Assembly: GCA_002838205.1 (NCBI GenBank)
Contig: CP017950.1
Location: 558,001 to 622,000 of the forward strand
DNA: 64,000 nucleotides
Direction of reading: 5' to 3'
Source: Tenericutes bacterium MZ-XQ
GTDB lineage: Bacteria > Bacillota_I > Bacilli_A > Acholeplasmatales > Acholeplasmataceae
Below the pieces are notes generated by a model that was not told the DNA's origin, searched no databases, and saw only the letters and a list, made by a program, of their open reading frames with translations. The position numbers and the translations under genes were made by a program. Below are positions 35,107-43,505 of the stretch, piece after piece; within the stretch, counting starts at the first letter, position 1, and each line of letters opens with the position of its first letter.

Positions 35107-36225
35107 ATAAAATGCTTCTTCTCGTTTTGTAAAGGATTGATAGTTAAATAGATTAATGTCAATTTTCAAATCTTTTTTTAAAAGAAGTTGTGATAGTCCT
35201 GCTCCAGCAAGTCTAATTGGAGTGCCATCATAATTTTTCTCGAATAGGTCTAAGATTTGATCGTAGATTTTATCATAATCATCCGTATAATCGTTGAAAG
35301 AAAAGGATCTTGTCATAAGATTAAAGTTCGTATCTTTTAATTTTATGCTTACAGTTTTACAAACCATTTCTTCCTTAACTAATCTTCGATGTGATTCATT
35401 GAGCTGTTCTTTTATGACATCTATGATTGCGTCAAACTCATCCATTGGATAGTTAAGTGTTGTTTCATTACTAATAGACTTTGGTAGTGCATATTGATTA
35501 GGATCAATAACATCACTACTTCTACCTAAAATATGATCGACATAGCTTAAATAAGAACTTTCTGACATGAGTGTTAGTATTTTATGCTTGTGCTCTTCTT
35601 TAATGAAGTCACCAATCGTCATAATTCCTAGATCCATAAGTCTTGGATATGTTTTTTTACCAATACCAAACATTTCTTTTATTGGTAGAGGTAATAATTT
35701 TTGAACAATATCTTTTTTTCTAATGACTGTGATACCCATCGGTTTTTTTAGATCTGAAGCCATTTTCGCCAAAAACAATGTTGGAGCAATCCCTATGGAG
35801 CATGGCAACTGATATGTATCATATAAGCCTTGTTGAATTTCTTTAGCTAAATCTAAGGGATGTTTATGTTCTGATGCTTTCGTCATATCAATATACGCTT
35901 CATCAATCGAACCAGGTAAAATCAAATCTGAATATTTTTTTAAAAAATCAAAAAAGTGATTTGAATATTTTTTATATAATCTAAAGTCTGTAGGTACAAT
36001 CACAAGTTTAGGATATATGCTCAAAGCATCATTAACGCTCATTGCTGAATGAATGCCTAGTTTTCTAGCAGCATAATTTGCTGTAGATACTACACCTTTT
36101 CTCATGGATGAACCCCCACCAACAACAAAGACTTTATCTTTAAGATAAGGTTCCTTAATAATTGCACAACTACAAAAAAACGCATTTAAATCAATATGAA
36201 AAATGATTTTAACATTGTTTTTCAT
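35086..36225 (-). CDS. dinB: DNA polymerase IV (Y-family translesion polymerase)
   Basis: The 379-residue enzyme is an error-prone polymerase for bypass of damaged DNA. Catalytic acids are in FHIDLNAFFCS and LPGSIDEAYIDMT; the helix-hairpin-helix region (KEMFGIGKKTYPRLMDLGIM) and little-finger domain follow. It lacks an obvious C-terminal clamp-binding extension beyond the KKKDEA tail. The SD is AAAGGA. Confidence 0.93.
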   Translation of the reverse strand: MKNNVKIIFHIDLNAFFCSCAIIKEPYLKDKVFVVGGGSSMRKGVVSTANYAARKLGIHSAMSVNDALSIYPKLVIVPTDFRLYKKYSNHFFDFLKKYSDLILPGSIDEAYIDMTKASEHKHPLDLAKEIQQGLYDTYQLPCSIGIAPTLFLAKMASDLKKPMGITVIRKKDIVQKLLPLPIKEMFGIGKKTYPRLMDLGIMTIGDFIKEEHKHKILTLMSESSYLSYVDHILGRSSDVIDPNQYALPKSISNETTLNYPMDEFDAIIDVIKEQLNESHRRLVKEEMVCKTVSIKLKDTNFNLMTRSFSFNDYTDDYDKIYDQILDLFEKNYDGTPIRLAGAGLSQLLLKKDLKIDINLFNYQSFTKREEAFYKKKDEA

Positions 36226-36257
36226 TTAAATGACTTCCTTTCAAAGCGTTTTTATAG

Positions 36258-36263
36258 TATAAT
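36258..36263 (+). promoter_or_regulatory. Probable -10 box of the small membrane protein gene
   Basis: Perfect TATAAT 31 bases before the ATG at 36294; no clear -35 box at the right distance. Confidence 0.4.
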
Positions 36264-36293
36264 AAACCATGATGAATTAAACGAGGTGATATT

Positions 36294-36458
36294 ATGGCAA
36301 AAACAGAAGAAAAACAAACAACAACTCCAAAAAAGAATCATTACAAAAACCCAACTGAAACATGGTGGGGTAAAGCTGTTGTATGGGTTTTATTTTTTGG
36401 AATGGTAGGATTAATTTTAGTTGGTTTTATCTTATCCATCATTAATGGTAATGCTTAA
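36294..36458 (+). CDS. 54-residue single-pass membrane protein (DUF4044-like)
   Basis: This short gene has a strong SD (GAGGTGA) and its own terminator. The protein has a Lys/Thr-rich soluble N-terminus (MAKTEEKQTTTPKKNHYKN) and one transmembrane helix (about 27-50) ending in SIINGNA. The pattern of charged N-terminus plus one helix resembles the small DUF4044 proteins of Firmicutes, but similarity is loose. Function is unknown. Confidence 0.72.
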   Translation: MAKTEEKQTTTPKKNHYKNPTETWWGKAVVWVLFFGMVGLILVGFILSIINGNA

Positions 36459-36470
36459 TGAATAAGAAAT

Positions 36471-36492
36471 AGGTGGGAACACCTTTTTTCTT
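36471..36492 (+). terminator. Terminator of the 54-residue protein gene
   Basis: AGGTG-GGAA-CACCT followed by six Ts, 13 bases after the stop codon. Confidence 0.75.
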
Positions 36493-36499
36493 TATATAG

Positions 36500-38149
36500 C
36501 TATTTTTTCAATAGCATTTTTGCTTGTTCAATCGCAAAATGACTCAATTTTTCATCACTTAACATCATACCAATCATCTCAATTCTTTGGTCTAAGTTAA
36601 GTTTTGTAATGTGAGTGACCATGCGGTTGTTTTCTTTATGTTTTGTAATACCATAGTGATGATCTGCTTTAGCAGCTACTTGTGGTAGATGAGTAATCAC
36701 TATGAGTTGCATATCTTTTGAAAGTTCTGCCATTTTTTGTGCAACTTTTGCGGCCGTTTTCCCGCTAATTCCAATATCGATTTCATCTAGCACTAGCATA
36801 CTCAGTTGATTTGATTTAGCGTAAATGCTTTTTAATGCAAACATAAATCGTGCACGCTCACCACCACTAGCAACTTTAGCAAGCGGTTTAATCGGTTCAC
36901 CTTCATTAAGTGATATCATAAATTCTACTTGATCAAGTCCAGATTCAAGCAAATATTTTTCTTCTTTTTCAATACCATCAAATACGATATCAAAACTAGC
37001 CTTTTCCAAATCTAAATCTTTAAGTTCCAATATCATGTCTTTAGATAACTTTTTGGCAAGTTTTTGTCTGAGTTCTCTTAATTTCAACCCTGCTTGATAA
37101 GCTTCTAAAAAAGCTTCATCGAGCTCTTTTTTTGCTTCTTTGATGTACTCATCATAATCTGTAATCATGAGCAACTCTTTTTTAATCTCATGATAATAAT
37201 CTATTAAATCGTTAATTTCCTTTTGATACTTTTGCTCAATTTTGATCAGTTCAAAATGACGTTCTTGCATCAAATTAAAGCGGTCTTGATCAAAATCAAG
37301 ACTTTCTATTTGTTGATAAATCCTTGATTTCACATCATCAATCTCATAATAACTAGAGGATAGTCTATCCGCCATATCTTGATAAGATTCATCTAGGTGC
37401 TTGATTTTATCAAGTGCTGATGATGCGTCATATATATGATCAATTTGATAAATTTCTCCATCTAAAAACGTATATGCGATTTGTAGTTCGTTCATAATCT
37501 TATCGTAGTTTTTGAGCTTGTTTAGTTCTTCTTCAAGATGTAATTTTTCATCAGGTACTAAATTATAGCCTTCCAACTCTTTGATTTGATATGCGAGAAA
37601 TGATTCTTTCTCAACAGATGCTTCCTTCTTATTTTTCAACTGTTCAAAGGCTTTCTTTTGATCTAAAAATTTACTTCTTTTAATGAGATAATGATTTAAA
37701 TGTTCATCTACTTTTTTAGAATCTACTTGATCGATAAATGTTAAGTAGTAATTGCGATCAAAAAGTGTCATTGAGTCATTTTGTGAATGGATATTTCCTA
37801 ATATTGACATGACTTCTTTTAATCTATTCAAAGTAACGACTTCATCATTAATTTTCATCACATGTCTAGAATTCGCATCGATTTCTCTTCTAACTGTGAT
37901 TTCTTCATCTAACCCTAATATTTCTTGTTTATCTTTAGGCAAGTGAAAAGTCCCAACAACAACGGCTTTTGACTCGCCATATCTAATCATTTGTTGGTCG
38001 CTTCTTTTACCAAACAATAGATGTAAAGACTCTAAAATAATCGTTTTACCAGCACCAGTTTCACCTGTTAGTGCAGTTAATCCATCGTTAAACTCAATTT
38101 CTAAATCGTCAATCAAAGCGAAATGACTCACTTTTAAGGATTTTAGCAT
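36500..38149 (-). CDS. recN: DNA repair protein RecN
   Basis: The 549-residue SMC-like ATPase acts early in double-strand-break repair. The N-terminal half has Walker A TGETGAGKTIILESLHLLFG (about 29-48), the centre is a long coiled coil (about 150-380), and the C-terminal half has signature ASGGERARFMFAL and Walker B MLVLDEIDIGISG. Its start overlaps the end of tlyA. It is the last gene of the nusB-xseA-xseB-dxs-tlyA-recN operon, the common Firmicutes order but with no argR between tlyA and recN. Confidence 0.96.
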   Translation of the reverse strand: MLKSLKVSHFALIDDLEIEFNDGLTALTGETGAGKTIILESLHLLFGKRSDQQMIRYGESKAVVVGTFHLPKDKQEILGLDEEITVRREIDANSRHVMKINDEVVTLNRLKEVMSILGNIHSQNDSMTLFDRNYYLTFIDQVDSKKVDEHLNHYLIKRSKFLDQKKAFEQLKNKKEASVEKESFLAYQIKELEGYNLVPDEKLHLEEELNKLKNYDKIMNELQIAYTFLDGEIYQIDHIYDASSALDKIKHLDESYQDMADRLSSSYYEIDDVKSRIYQQIESLDFDQDRFNLMQERHFELIKIEQKYQKEINDLIDYYHEIKKELLMITDYDEYIKEAKKELDEAFLEAYQAGLKLRELRQKLAKKLSKDMILELKDLDLEKASFDIVFDGIEKEEKYLLESGLDQVEFMISLNEGEPIKPLAKVASGGERARFMFALKSIYAKSNQLSMLVLDEIDIGISGKTAAKVAQKMAELSKDMQLIVITHLPQVAAKADHHYGITKHKENNRMVTHITKLNLDQRIEMIGMMLSDEKLSHFAIEQAKMLLKK

Positions 38150-38886
38150 ATAACCTCTCCAACAACATCTTTAATGTTTAAATCATTTGTTTTAATGCTA
38201 TTCATATAAAGAACAAATTCTTGATTTCCTTTTTTGCCCTTTAAATGCGCCTTTTTTAAACCTACTAAATGAAATCCATAACTTCTAATCTCTTGTAAAA
38301 CATTTTTTAAGATATGTTCAATATCTTTTTTATCTTTTATTACACCCTTGAACTTATTATGTCCAGCTTCAAACTGAGGTTTGATTAAACAGATCATTTC
38401 ACCTTTGAAGCCTTGTAAATGCTTGATGATTGGTAAGATCGATGTAAACGATACATCAATCAGACAAACGTCTGCATCAACGACTTCTACATCTAAAAAA
38501 TTAGTTTGTTCAAATAGTCTTATTTTCGGATGATTCCTTAAGAGAAAATCCATTTGATTTGTACCTACATCATAAGCATACACTAATTTTGCACCTTCTT
38601 GAATACTACAATCAGTAAATCCACCTGTAGAAGAACCAACATCTATGATAACTTTATCAAGAAGTGATATCTTAAAGTCGATAAGTGCATAAAATAATTT
38701 TTCTCCTGCACGACTTACAAAGTGTTTTTCTTCTTCGATTTTTATCAAATCATCTTCTTTTATCTTATAACCAGGTTTTAAAACAACTTCACCATTGATA
38801 GAAACAAGACCACGTTTAATGAAATCCGTGGCCTGAGATCTTGATTTTACATAATGTTGTTCTAGCAAATATACATCAAGCCTCAT
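38143..38886 (-). CDS. tlyA: TlyA-family rRNA (cytidine-2'-O)-methyltransferase
   Basis: The 247-residue protein combines an N-terminal S4 RNA-binding domain (about 1-60, RLDVYLLEQHYVKSRSQATD) with an FtsJ-like SAM-methyltransferase domain (VIDVGSSTGGFTDCSIQEGA, about 80-99; CLIDVSFTSILPIIKHL; MICLIKPQFEAG). Family members methylate 16S and sometimes 23S rRNA; the name haemolysin A is historical. It overlaps both neighbours by one to a few bases. Confidence 0.93.
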   Translation of the reverse strand: MRLDVYLLEQHYVKSRSQATDFIKRGLVSINGEVVLKPGYKIKEDDLIKIEEEKHFVSRAGEKLFYALIDFKISLLDKVIIDVGSSTGGFTDCSIQEGAKLVYAYDVGTNQMDFLLRNHPKIRLFEQTNFLDVEVVDADVCLIDVSFTSILPIIKHLQGFKGEMICLIKPQFEAGHNKFKGVIKDKKDIEHILKNVLQEIRSYGFHLVGLKKAHLKGKKGNQEFVLYMNSIKTNDLNIKDVVGEVIC

Positions 38887-40709
38887 TAAATCAGTTCCTT
38901 TATCTTTTTGACTATACTATCTATATCCATATGACAAGCTTTCAACATATCGTTATAATGTCCGTGTTCGACAACTTGATCAGTAATTGACATCTCTAAA
39001 ATTTTATGATGGTGTTCATGTTTAGCCATGTATCTTAATATTTGTGGATAAAGTCCACCAATATTAGATACTTCCTCATAAACTAATACTTTTACATCTT
39101 TACTAAATATGTTTTTTAACATGTTTTCATCGATTGGCTTAATAAATCTTGCGTTAATGATGGTTGCATCAACACCTAATTGATCACTCGCTTGAGACAA
39201 CAAATCCAGACTTGGTCCATAACTGATTAAAACTATGTCTTCATTCCCTTTTTTGTGATAAGTCCAAGTCGGTTTGATATCATCAAATGTTACATCCATC
39301 GTTTTATCAAACTCAACAACACCTCTTGGATATCTAATCACAAACGGGTGCGACTGTTTCATAAACCCATAATATAAAAGATTAAAAGCTTCTTTAGCAT
39401 CATATGGCATAGTTATAACCATATTTGGCATTAAGTTAAACATGGATACATCAAACAATCCTTGATGGGTCGATCCATCTTCACCAACGATACCTGCACG
39501 GTCAACTCCAAAGACAACATGATGATCAGATCTTGAAATATCATTTAAGATTTGATCAAATGCTCTTTGGCTAAACGTAGCATATAAAGGATAAAATACT
39601 TTAATCCCTTGATGTGCCATCATGGCAGCCATGGATGCACCATGTTCTTCAGCAATACCAATATCCAAATAACGATCAGGGTATTTCTTTTCAAAATCTA
39701 TCATCTTAGCTCCCACAGTCATTGCAGGCATAATTACAAATGTTTTTTCGACATCTTGCAACTTATCTAAACCAACCGCGATACATTCACTCCATGAAAT
39801 TCCAGCTTTATTGCCTTGATCTTTTTTAGATACCCCATGGTATGTACCAACGATATCATTTTCAGCATCTTTATGTCCTTTTCCTTTATCAGTAATGATA
39901 TGAAGGACAATACTTTCTTTGATACGTTTAATCCGTTTTAAATGATAAATTAAACTCTTTAAATCATGACCATCTATAGGTCCAATATACATATATCCTA
40001 AATCTTCAAATATATTTTTCCTTTGTAATAATGTTCTTATACTTCTTTTGATTCGACTTAAAATTCTAATCAAAAATTCTGGTAAAACTCTATGCCAAAA
40101 TCTTTTTGACTTAATAACAAAATGATTACTTCTAAATCTTGTAAGTGCTCTTGATATCGAACCTACGCTTTTAGATATACTCATTTGATTATCGTTTAGA
40201 ATGATGATCCCTCGCTGCTTAGCATCATTACCTAATAGGTTTAACGCTTCAGTACTCATTCCATTCATAATGGATGCATCACCAACAACAGCAATCCCTT
40301 CCCCTTTTTCTCCTTTAAGAGATTTTGCATATAAAATGCCGTAAAGGGCAGATAGTGCAGTACCTGCATGTCCGCTTTCCCAAAGATCATGAATAGATTC
40401 TTTATAATTAATATATCCAGACAAACCATGTGTTTGTCTTAAAGTATCAAAATGTTTCGCTCTGCCTGTTAAAATCTTATGTGTATATGCTTGATGACCT
40501 ACGTCAAAAATGATTGCGTCATCAGGGCTATTAAACACATGATGTAACGCAATAATCAGTTCGACTGTACCTAAATTTGAACTTAGGTGACCACCTGTTT
40601 TTTCGATTGAATCAATTAAAAATGTTCGAATATCTATTGCTAATGCTTCAAGTTCTTTAAGTGATAAATCTTTTAAAAATGAAGGATCTTTTATGTCCAA
40701 AAGATTCAT
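38886..40709 (-). CDS. dxs: 1-deoxy-D-xylulose-5-phosphate synthase
   Basis: The thiamine-diphosphate enzyme of about 607 residues condenses pyruvate and glyceraldehyde 3-phosphate, the first MEP-pathway step. Landmarks are DVGHQAYTHKILTGR, the ThDP motif GDASIMNGMSTEALN (about 143-157), YIGPIDGHDLKSL, IAEEHGASMAAMMA and RYPRG. ATG at 40709 follows the xseB stop by one base, and the SD AAGGAG lies inside xseB, 13 bases away; a TTG at 40733 is a less likely start. The stop overlaps the tlyA start. Confidence 0.95.
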   Translation of the reverse strand: MNLLDIKDPSFLKDLSLKELEALAIDIRTFLIDSIEKTGGHLSSNLGTVELIIALHHVFNSPDDAIIFDVGHQAYTHKILTGRAKHFDTLRQTHGLSGYINYKESIHDLWESGHAGTALSALYGILYAKSLKGEKGEGIAVVGDASIMNGMSTEALNLLGNDAKQRGIIILNDNQMSISKSVGSISRALTRFRSNHFVIKSKRFWHRVLPEFLIRILSRIKRSIRTLLQRKNIFEDLGYMYIGPIDGHDLKSLIYHLKRIKRIKESIVLHIITDKGKGHKDAENDIVGTYHGVSKKDQGNKAGISWSECIAVGLDKLQDVEKTFVIMPAMTVGAKMIDFEKKYPDRYLDIGIAEEHGASMAAMMAHQGIKVFYPLYATFSQRAFDQILNDISRSDHHVVFGVDRAGIVGEDGSTHQGLFDVSMFNLMPNMVITMPYDAKEAFNLLYYGFMKQSHPFVIRYPRGVVEFDKTMDVTFDDIKPTWTYHKKGNEDIVLISYGPSLDLLSQASDQLGVDATIINARFIKPIDENMLKNIFSKDVKVLVYEEVSNIGGLYPQILRYMAKHEHHHKILEMSITDQVVEHGHYNDMLKACHMDIDSIVKKIKELI

Positions 40710-40710
40710 C

Positions 40711-40896
40711 TTAAGATTTAATCTCCTTAACAACTAACTTTTCAGCACTTTCTAGCATTTCGTAACAAGCTTTAGATAATTCTAGTCCTAATTGATATTT
40801 TTTAACTGCTTCATCGAGTGGTATATCCTTATTTTCCAAATCTTTTACGACTTGTTCCAATTCTTTTAATAATGTTTCAAATGATTTTTCAGCCAT
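40711..40896 (-). CDS. xseB: Exodeoxyribonuclease VII small subunit
   Basis: The 61-residue protein has the family motif FETLLKELEQVVKDLENKDI followed by LDEAVKKYQLGLELSKACYE, a short helical hairpin. It binds the large subunit XseA, and the complex degrades single-stranded DNA. It starts within the xseA stop codon (overlap at 40896). Confidence 0.93.
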   Translation of the reverse strand: MAEKSFETLLKELEQVVKDLENKDIPLDEAVKKYQLGLELSKACYEMLESAEKLVVKEIKS

Positions 40897-42230
40897 TATT
40901 TTTCCTTCTTTCCTTTTACTTTAGTGTATATATAACCATCTTGTAGTTCAATTTCGATATCATCATCCATATGTACATCATCAATCGTAGTAAGTACATG
41001 TTGATCTTTTTTAATCATCGCATATCCTTTATCCATGAGCAATAACGGAGATAGTGCATTAAGAGCATTTTTCAGTGCATCAAATCGACCTACTTTATAC
41101 TCATAAACATGTTGGATATTTCTATTTAGTGAACCATCTATTAAATCTAACTTCTCTTTATAATAATCAATTTTATCTTGGGGATGTTTCATTTTTTGAG
41201 TAAGTTTATCAAGAACTACCCTTTGATTACCAATATAAGATGTCATGTGAAGTGATAATAAATCATCAAGCTTTGATATATCTTTTTTATATTGATCCAA
41301 TCTAGATAATGGAGAAACTCTCTCTAAGCTTTGATCAAGATGAAGAATCTTTGTTTGATAAAATTCTATAAAATCTAACATATTTTTTTGATTTTGATAT
41401 TTGTAATCATTAATTTTTTCTATTAAATCTACTTTATTAGGTGTCGCTAGTTCTGCAGCTGCTGTGGGTGTTGGCGCTCTTAAGTCACCTACAAAATCTG
41501 ATAGAGTAAAATCAGTTTCATGCCCAATCGCTGTAATAATAGGTATTTCTGAGTTGTAGATGGCTTCTATGGTTGGTAGTTCATTAAAACCCCAAAGGTC
41601 TTCAATGGATCCACCGCCACGACCAACGATTAAAACATCAACTTCATTCTTTTTATTTGCTAGTAAAATTTGATTTCTAATACTTTCACTAGAACCAGGG
41701 CCTTGAACAAGTGCTGGGTATAAATGAATCTCACATAACATATATCTTCTTGTTACTGTGTTTGTAATATCTTGGATCACAGCACCTGTAGGAGATGTGA
41801 TAACTCCAATTTTTTTAGGGAATTTTGGAATTGGTTTTTTATGTGCTTGATCAAAATAACCTTTTTCTTCCAGTTCTTTCTTTAGTTTTTCATATTTTAA
41901 GTATAACTCACCTATGCCATCAAGCTTTAATGATTTTACTTGTATGCTGTATGAACCGCTTGGCTCATAAACGCTCATACGTCCTTCAATTAAAACATGA
42001 TCGCCTTCTTTAGGTTCGAAGCTCACATCCATCGTATCTCTTGAAAACATGATACAGCTAATAGATGCACCTTCATCTTTTAAAGTAAAGTAAAAATGCC
42101 CCCGACTATGACGCTTAAAATTGGAGACTTCACCTTTAATTAAGATATGCGTTAAATGCTTATCTTGTTCAAGTTTTACCTTGATATATTTAGTTAATGC
42201 AGTGACAGTTAAATATACTGGATGATTCAA
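40896..42230 (-). CDS. xseA: Exodeoxyribonuclease VII large subunit
   Basis: The 444-residue nuclease has an N-terminal OB-fold domain (about 1-100: ILIKGEVSNFKRHSRGHFYF), the catalytic region GVITSPTGAVIQDI, DVLIVGRGGGSIEDLWGFNE and ITAIGHETDFTLSDFVGDLR (about 130-255), and a long coiled-coil C-terminal part that binds XseB copies. It follows nusB by six bases. Confidence 0.95.
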   Translation of the reverse strand: MNHPVYLTVTALTKYIKVKLEQDKHLTHILIKGEVSNFKRHSRGHFYFTLKDEGASISCIMFSRDTMDVSFEPKEGDHVLIEGRMSVYEPSGSYSIQVKSLKLDGIGELYLKYEKLKKELEEKGYFDQAHKKPIPKFPKKIGVITSPTGAVIQDITNTVTRRYMLCEIHLYPALVQGPGSSESIRNQILLANKKNEVDVLIVGRGGGSIEDLWGFNELPTIEAIYNSEIPIITAIGHETDFTLSDFVGDLRAPTPTAAAELATPNKVDLIEKINDYKYQNQKNMLDFIEFYQTKILHLDQSLERVSPLSRLDQYKKDISKLDDLLSLHMTSYIGNQRVVLDKLTQKMKHPQDKIDYYKEKLDLIDGSLNRNIQHVYEYKVGRFDALKNALNALSPLLLMDKGYAMIKKDQHVLTTIDDVHMDDDIEIELQDGYIYTKVKGKKEK

Positions 42231-42236
42231 CTATGC

Positions 42237-42626
42237 TCAACCCCTAATGGCTTTTGTGATTTGATCAATGACCTTATTATTAAACTTACGTTGCTTCTCA
42301 TCATCTAAATTTGTGTAAATTTTAGTAAGTTCAATTGCTTCATTAATAATGATTTCTTTTGCCAAATCTGTATGCATCAGTTCATAAGTAGCAAGCCTTA
42401 TAATGGCGCGGTCTAAATAACTTAAACGATATAAACTGTAGTTATATAGATTATCCTCAATCACTTGATCAATGTCATCTAATTTCTCTATAATATCATT
42501 AAAAACCGATTGACTTTCCTCAATCTCAAATGTTGGTATAAAAGTGATTTTTTCACTTTGATATAAGTCGTATTGATAAAGCACTTGCATCAACTCGACT
42601 CTTACTTTTCTTTTGTCTAAATTCAT
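42237..42626 (-). CDS. nusB: Transcription antitermination factor NusB
   Basis: The 129-residue all-helical protein matches NusB: VRVELMQVLYQYDLY at the N-terminus and LDRAIIRLATYELMHTDLAKE, then INEAIELTKIYTNLDDEKQRKFNN. It binds boxA RNA with NusE (S10) to support rRNA transcription. It is the first gene of the six-gene operon. A TGCTAAAAT extended -10-like element lies about 25 bases upstream. Confidence 0.92.
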   Translation of the reverse strand: MNLDKRKVRVELMQVLYQYDLYQSEKITFIPTFEIEESQSVFNDIIEKLDDIDQVIEDNLYNYSLYRLSYLDRAIIRLATYELMHTDLAKEIIINEAIELTKIYTNLDDEKQRKFNNKVIDQITKAIRG

Positions 42627-42802
42627 GTTTATTACCTCGTTCTTATTTTAGCACAAAATCACCTTAATTAAAAACATCTCACGCATTTTTATAGATAAAA
42701 AAAATGATTGAATTAGACATTTAAAATTGAGATATTCAATATTCATTTTAGACAATATTTTATGAAAAGAAACTATGGTTTCAAATATATCTTTGCATCT
42801 TT

Positions 42803-42832
42803 TTGTATGAACATGAGTTTTCATGATATAAT
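42803..42832 (+). promoter_or_regulatory. Promoter of the CxxC membrane protein gene
   Basis: TTGTAT, 18 bases, then TGATATAAT (extended -10, TATAAT at 42827-42832), about 40 bases before the ATG. The rest of the 42627-42874 gap is AT-rich without a supported gene. Confidence 0.65.
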
Positions 42833-42874
42833 TAAATTAATTTAAAATATTAAGTATATTTAAAGGAGCATGTT

Positions 42875-43369
42875 ATGTTTAAGCTAGCAATCTCAAAACT
42901 AAAAGAAAAAAAATATATCGTCCAAGCTTCACTCTTCTTCATCGCTTTTATGGCAATTTATCAAGTTGTCGATTCACTCAACATGAGCTATTCAGAAATG
43001 CGAGAAACTTATGGACAAGCCTTAGTGATAACAAATATTACACTAAATATTGTGATGAGTCTATTATCGACGTTACTCATGCATCTTTCAACTGTTATGG
43101 TTGAACTCAAAGGAAAAGAGGGTAAGGGATCAACATTTGGTTTTCTATCTGTATTATTTGGTATCTTAACCTATGGATGTACAACATGTGTCATTGCTTT
43201 TTTTGCAAGTGTAGGTATTGCTTTTTCAGTCATTGCATTACCACTAGCAGGTCTGCCTTATAAACTCATATCATTAGTTCTTATCATGATCGGTTTAATT
43301 TGGATTAGACATGAACTGATTCATGGAAAATGTAAAGTTAACTTAAAACCAAATACAGAAGAGGTCTAG
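42875..43369 (+). CDS. Four-helix membrane protein with a CxxC motif
   Basis: The 164-residue protein has four hydrophobic segments (about 15-31, 50-75, 86-115, 122-143). The third contains GILTYGCTTCVIAFF with Cys102 and Cys105, a CTTC pair inside or at the edge of the membrane. A short cytoplasmic tail contains one more Cys (KCKVNLK). Membrane CxxC pairs occur in metal transporters such as MerT/MerC and in disulfide carriers, but I do not recognise the family. SD AAAGGAG is clear. Confidence 0.7.
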   Translation: MFKLAISKLKEKKYIVQASLFFIAFMAIYQVVDSLNMSYSEMRETYGQALVITNITLNIVMSLLSTLLMHLSTVMVELKGKEGKGSTFGFLSVLFGILTYGCTTCVIAFFASVGIAFSVIALPLAGLPYKLISLVLIMIGLIWIRHELIHGKCKVNLKPNTEEV

Positions 43370-43395
43370 CACTTCTTCTTTTTTTATTTTTAGTG

Positions 43396-43424
43396 TTGAC
43401 AATGATTAATCCTTGGTATATAAT
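43396..43424 (+). promoter_or_regulatory. Consensus promoter of the tetR-ABC operon
   Basis: TTGACA (43396-43401), 17 bases, TATAAT (43419-43424): both boxes match the consensus fully, the strongest promoter in the window. Two TetR operators lie just downstream. Confidence 0.92.
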
Positions 43425-43430
43425 ATGAAT

Positions 43431-43448
43431 TGTGACAGGGTTGTCATA
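43431..43448 (+). promoter_or_regulatory. TetR-type operator 1
   Basis: TGTGACAGGGTTGTCATA: imperfect palindrome with TGACA/TGTCA arms, starting seven bases after the -10 box, so it covers the transcription start. It shares its right arm exactly with operator 2. Confidence 0.82.
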
Positions 43449-43474
43449 TTGAATTTTATTTTTTTTGAACTCAG

Positions 43475-43492
43475 TATGACAAGGTTGTCATA
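43475..43492 (+). promoter_or_regulatory. TetR-type operator 2
   Basis: TATGACAAGGTTGTCATA: perfect 8-bp inverted arms around GG, directly before the tetR SD. Its centre is 44 bp from that of operator 1, about four helical turns, so two repressor dimers could bind the same DNA face. Confidence 0.85.
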
Positions 43493-43505
43493 AAGGAGGT
43501 AGGCT

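Noticed and set aside
36196-36408. 70-residue plus-strand reading frame near dinB
   Set aside because: No SD, and it overlaps the start of dinB and the well-supported 54-residue gene in another frame.
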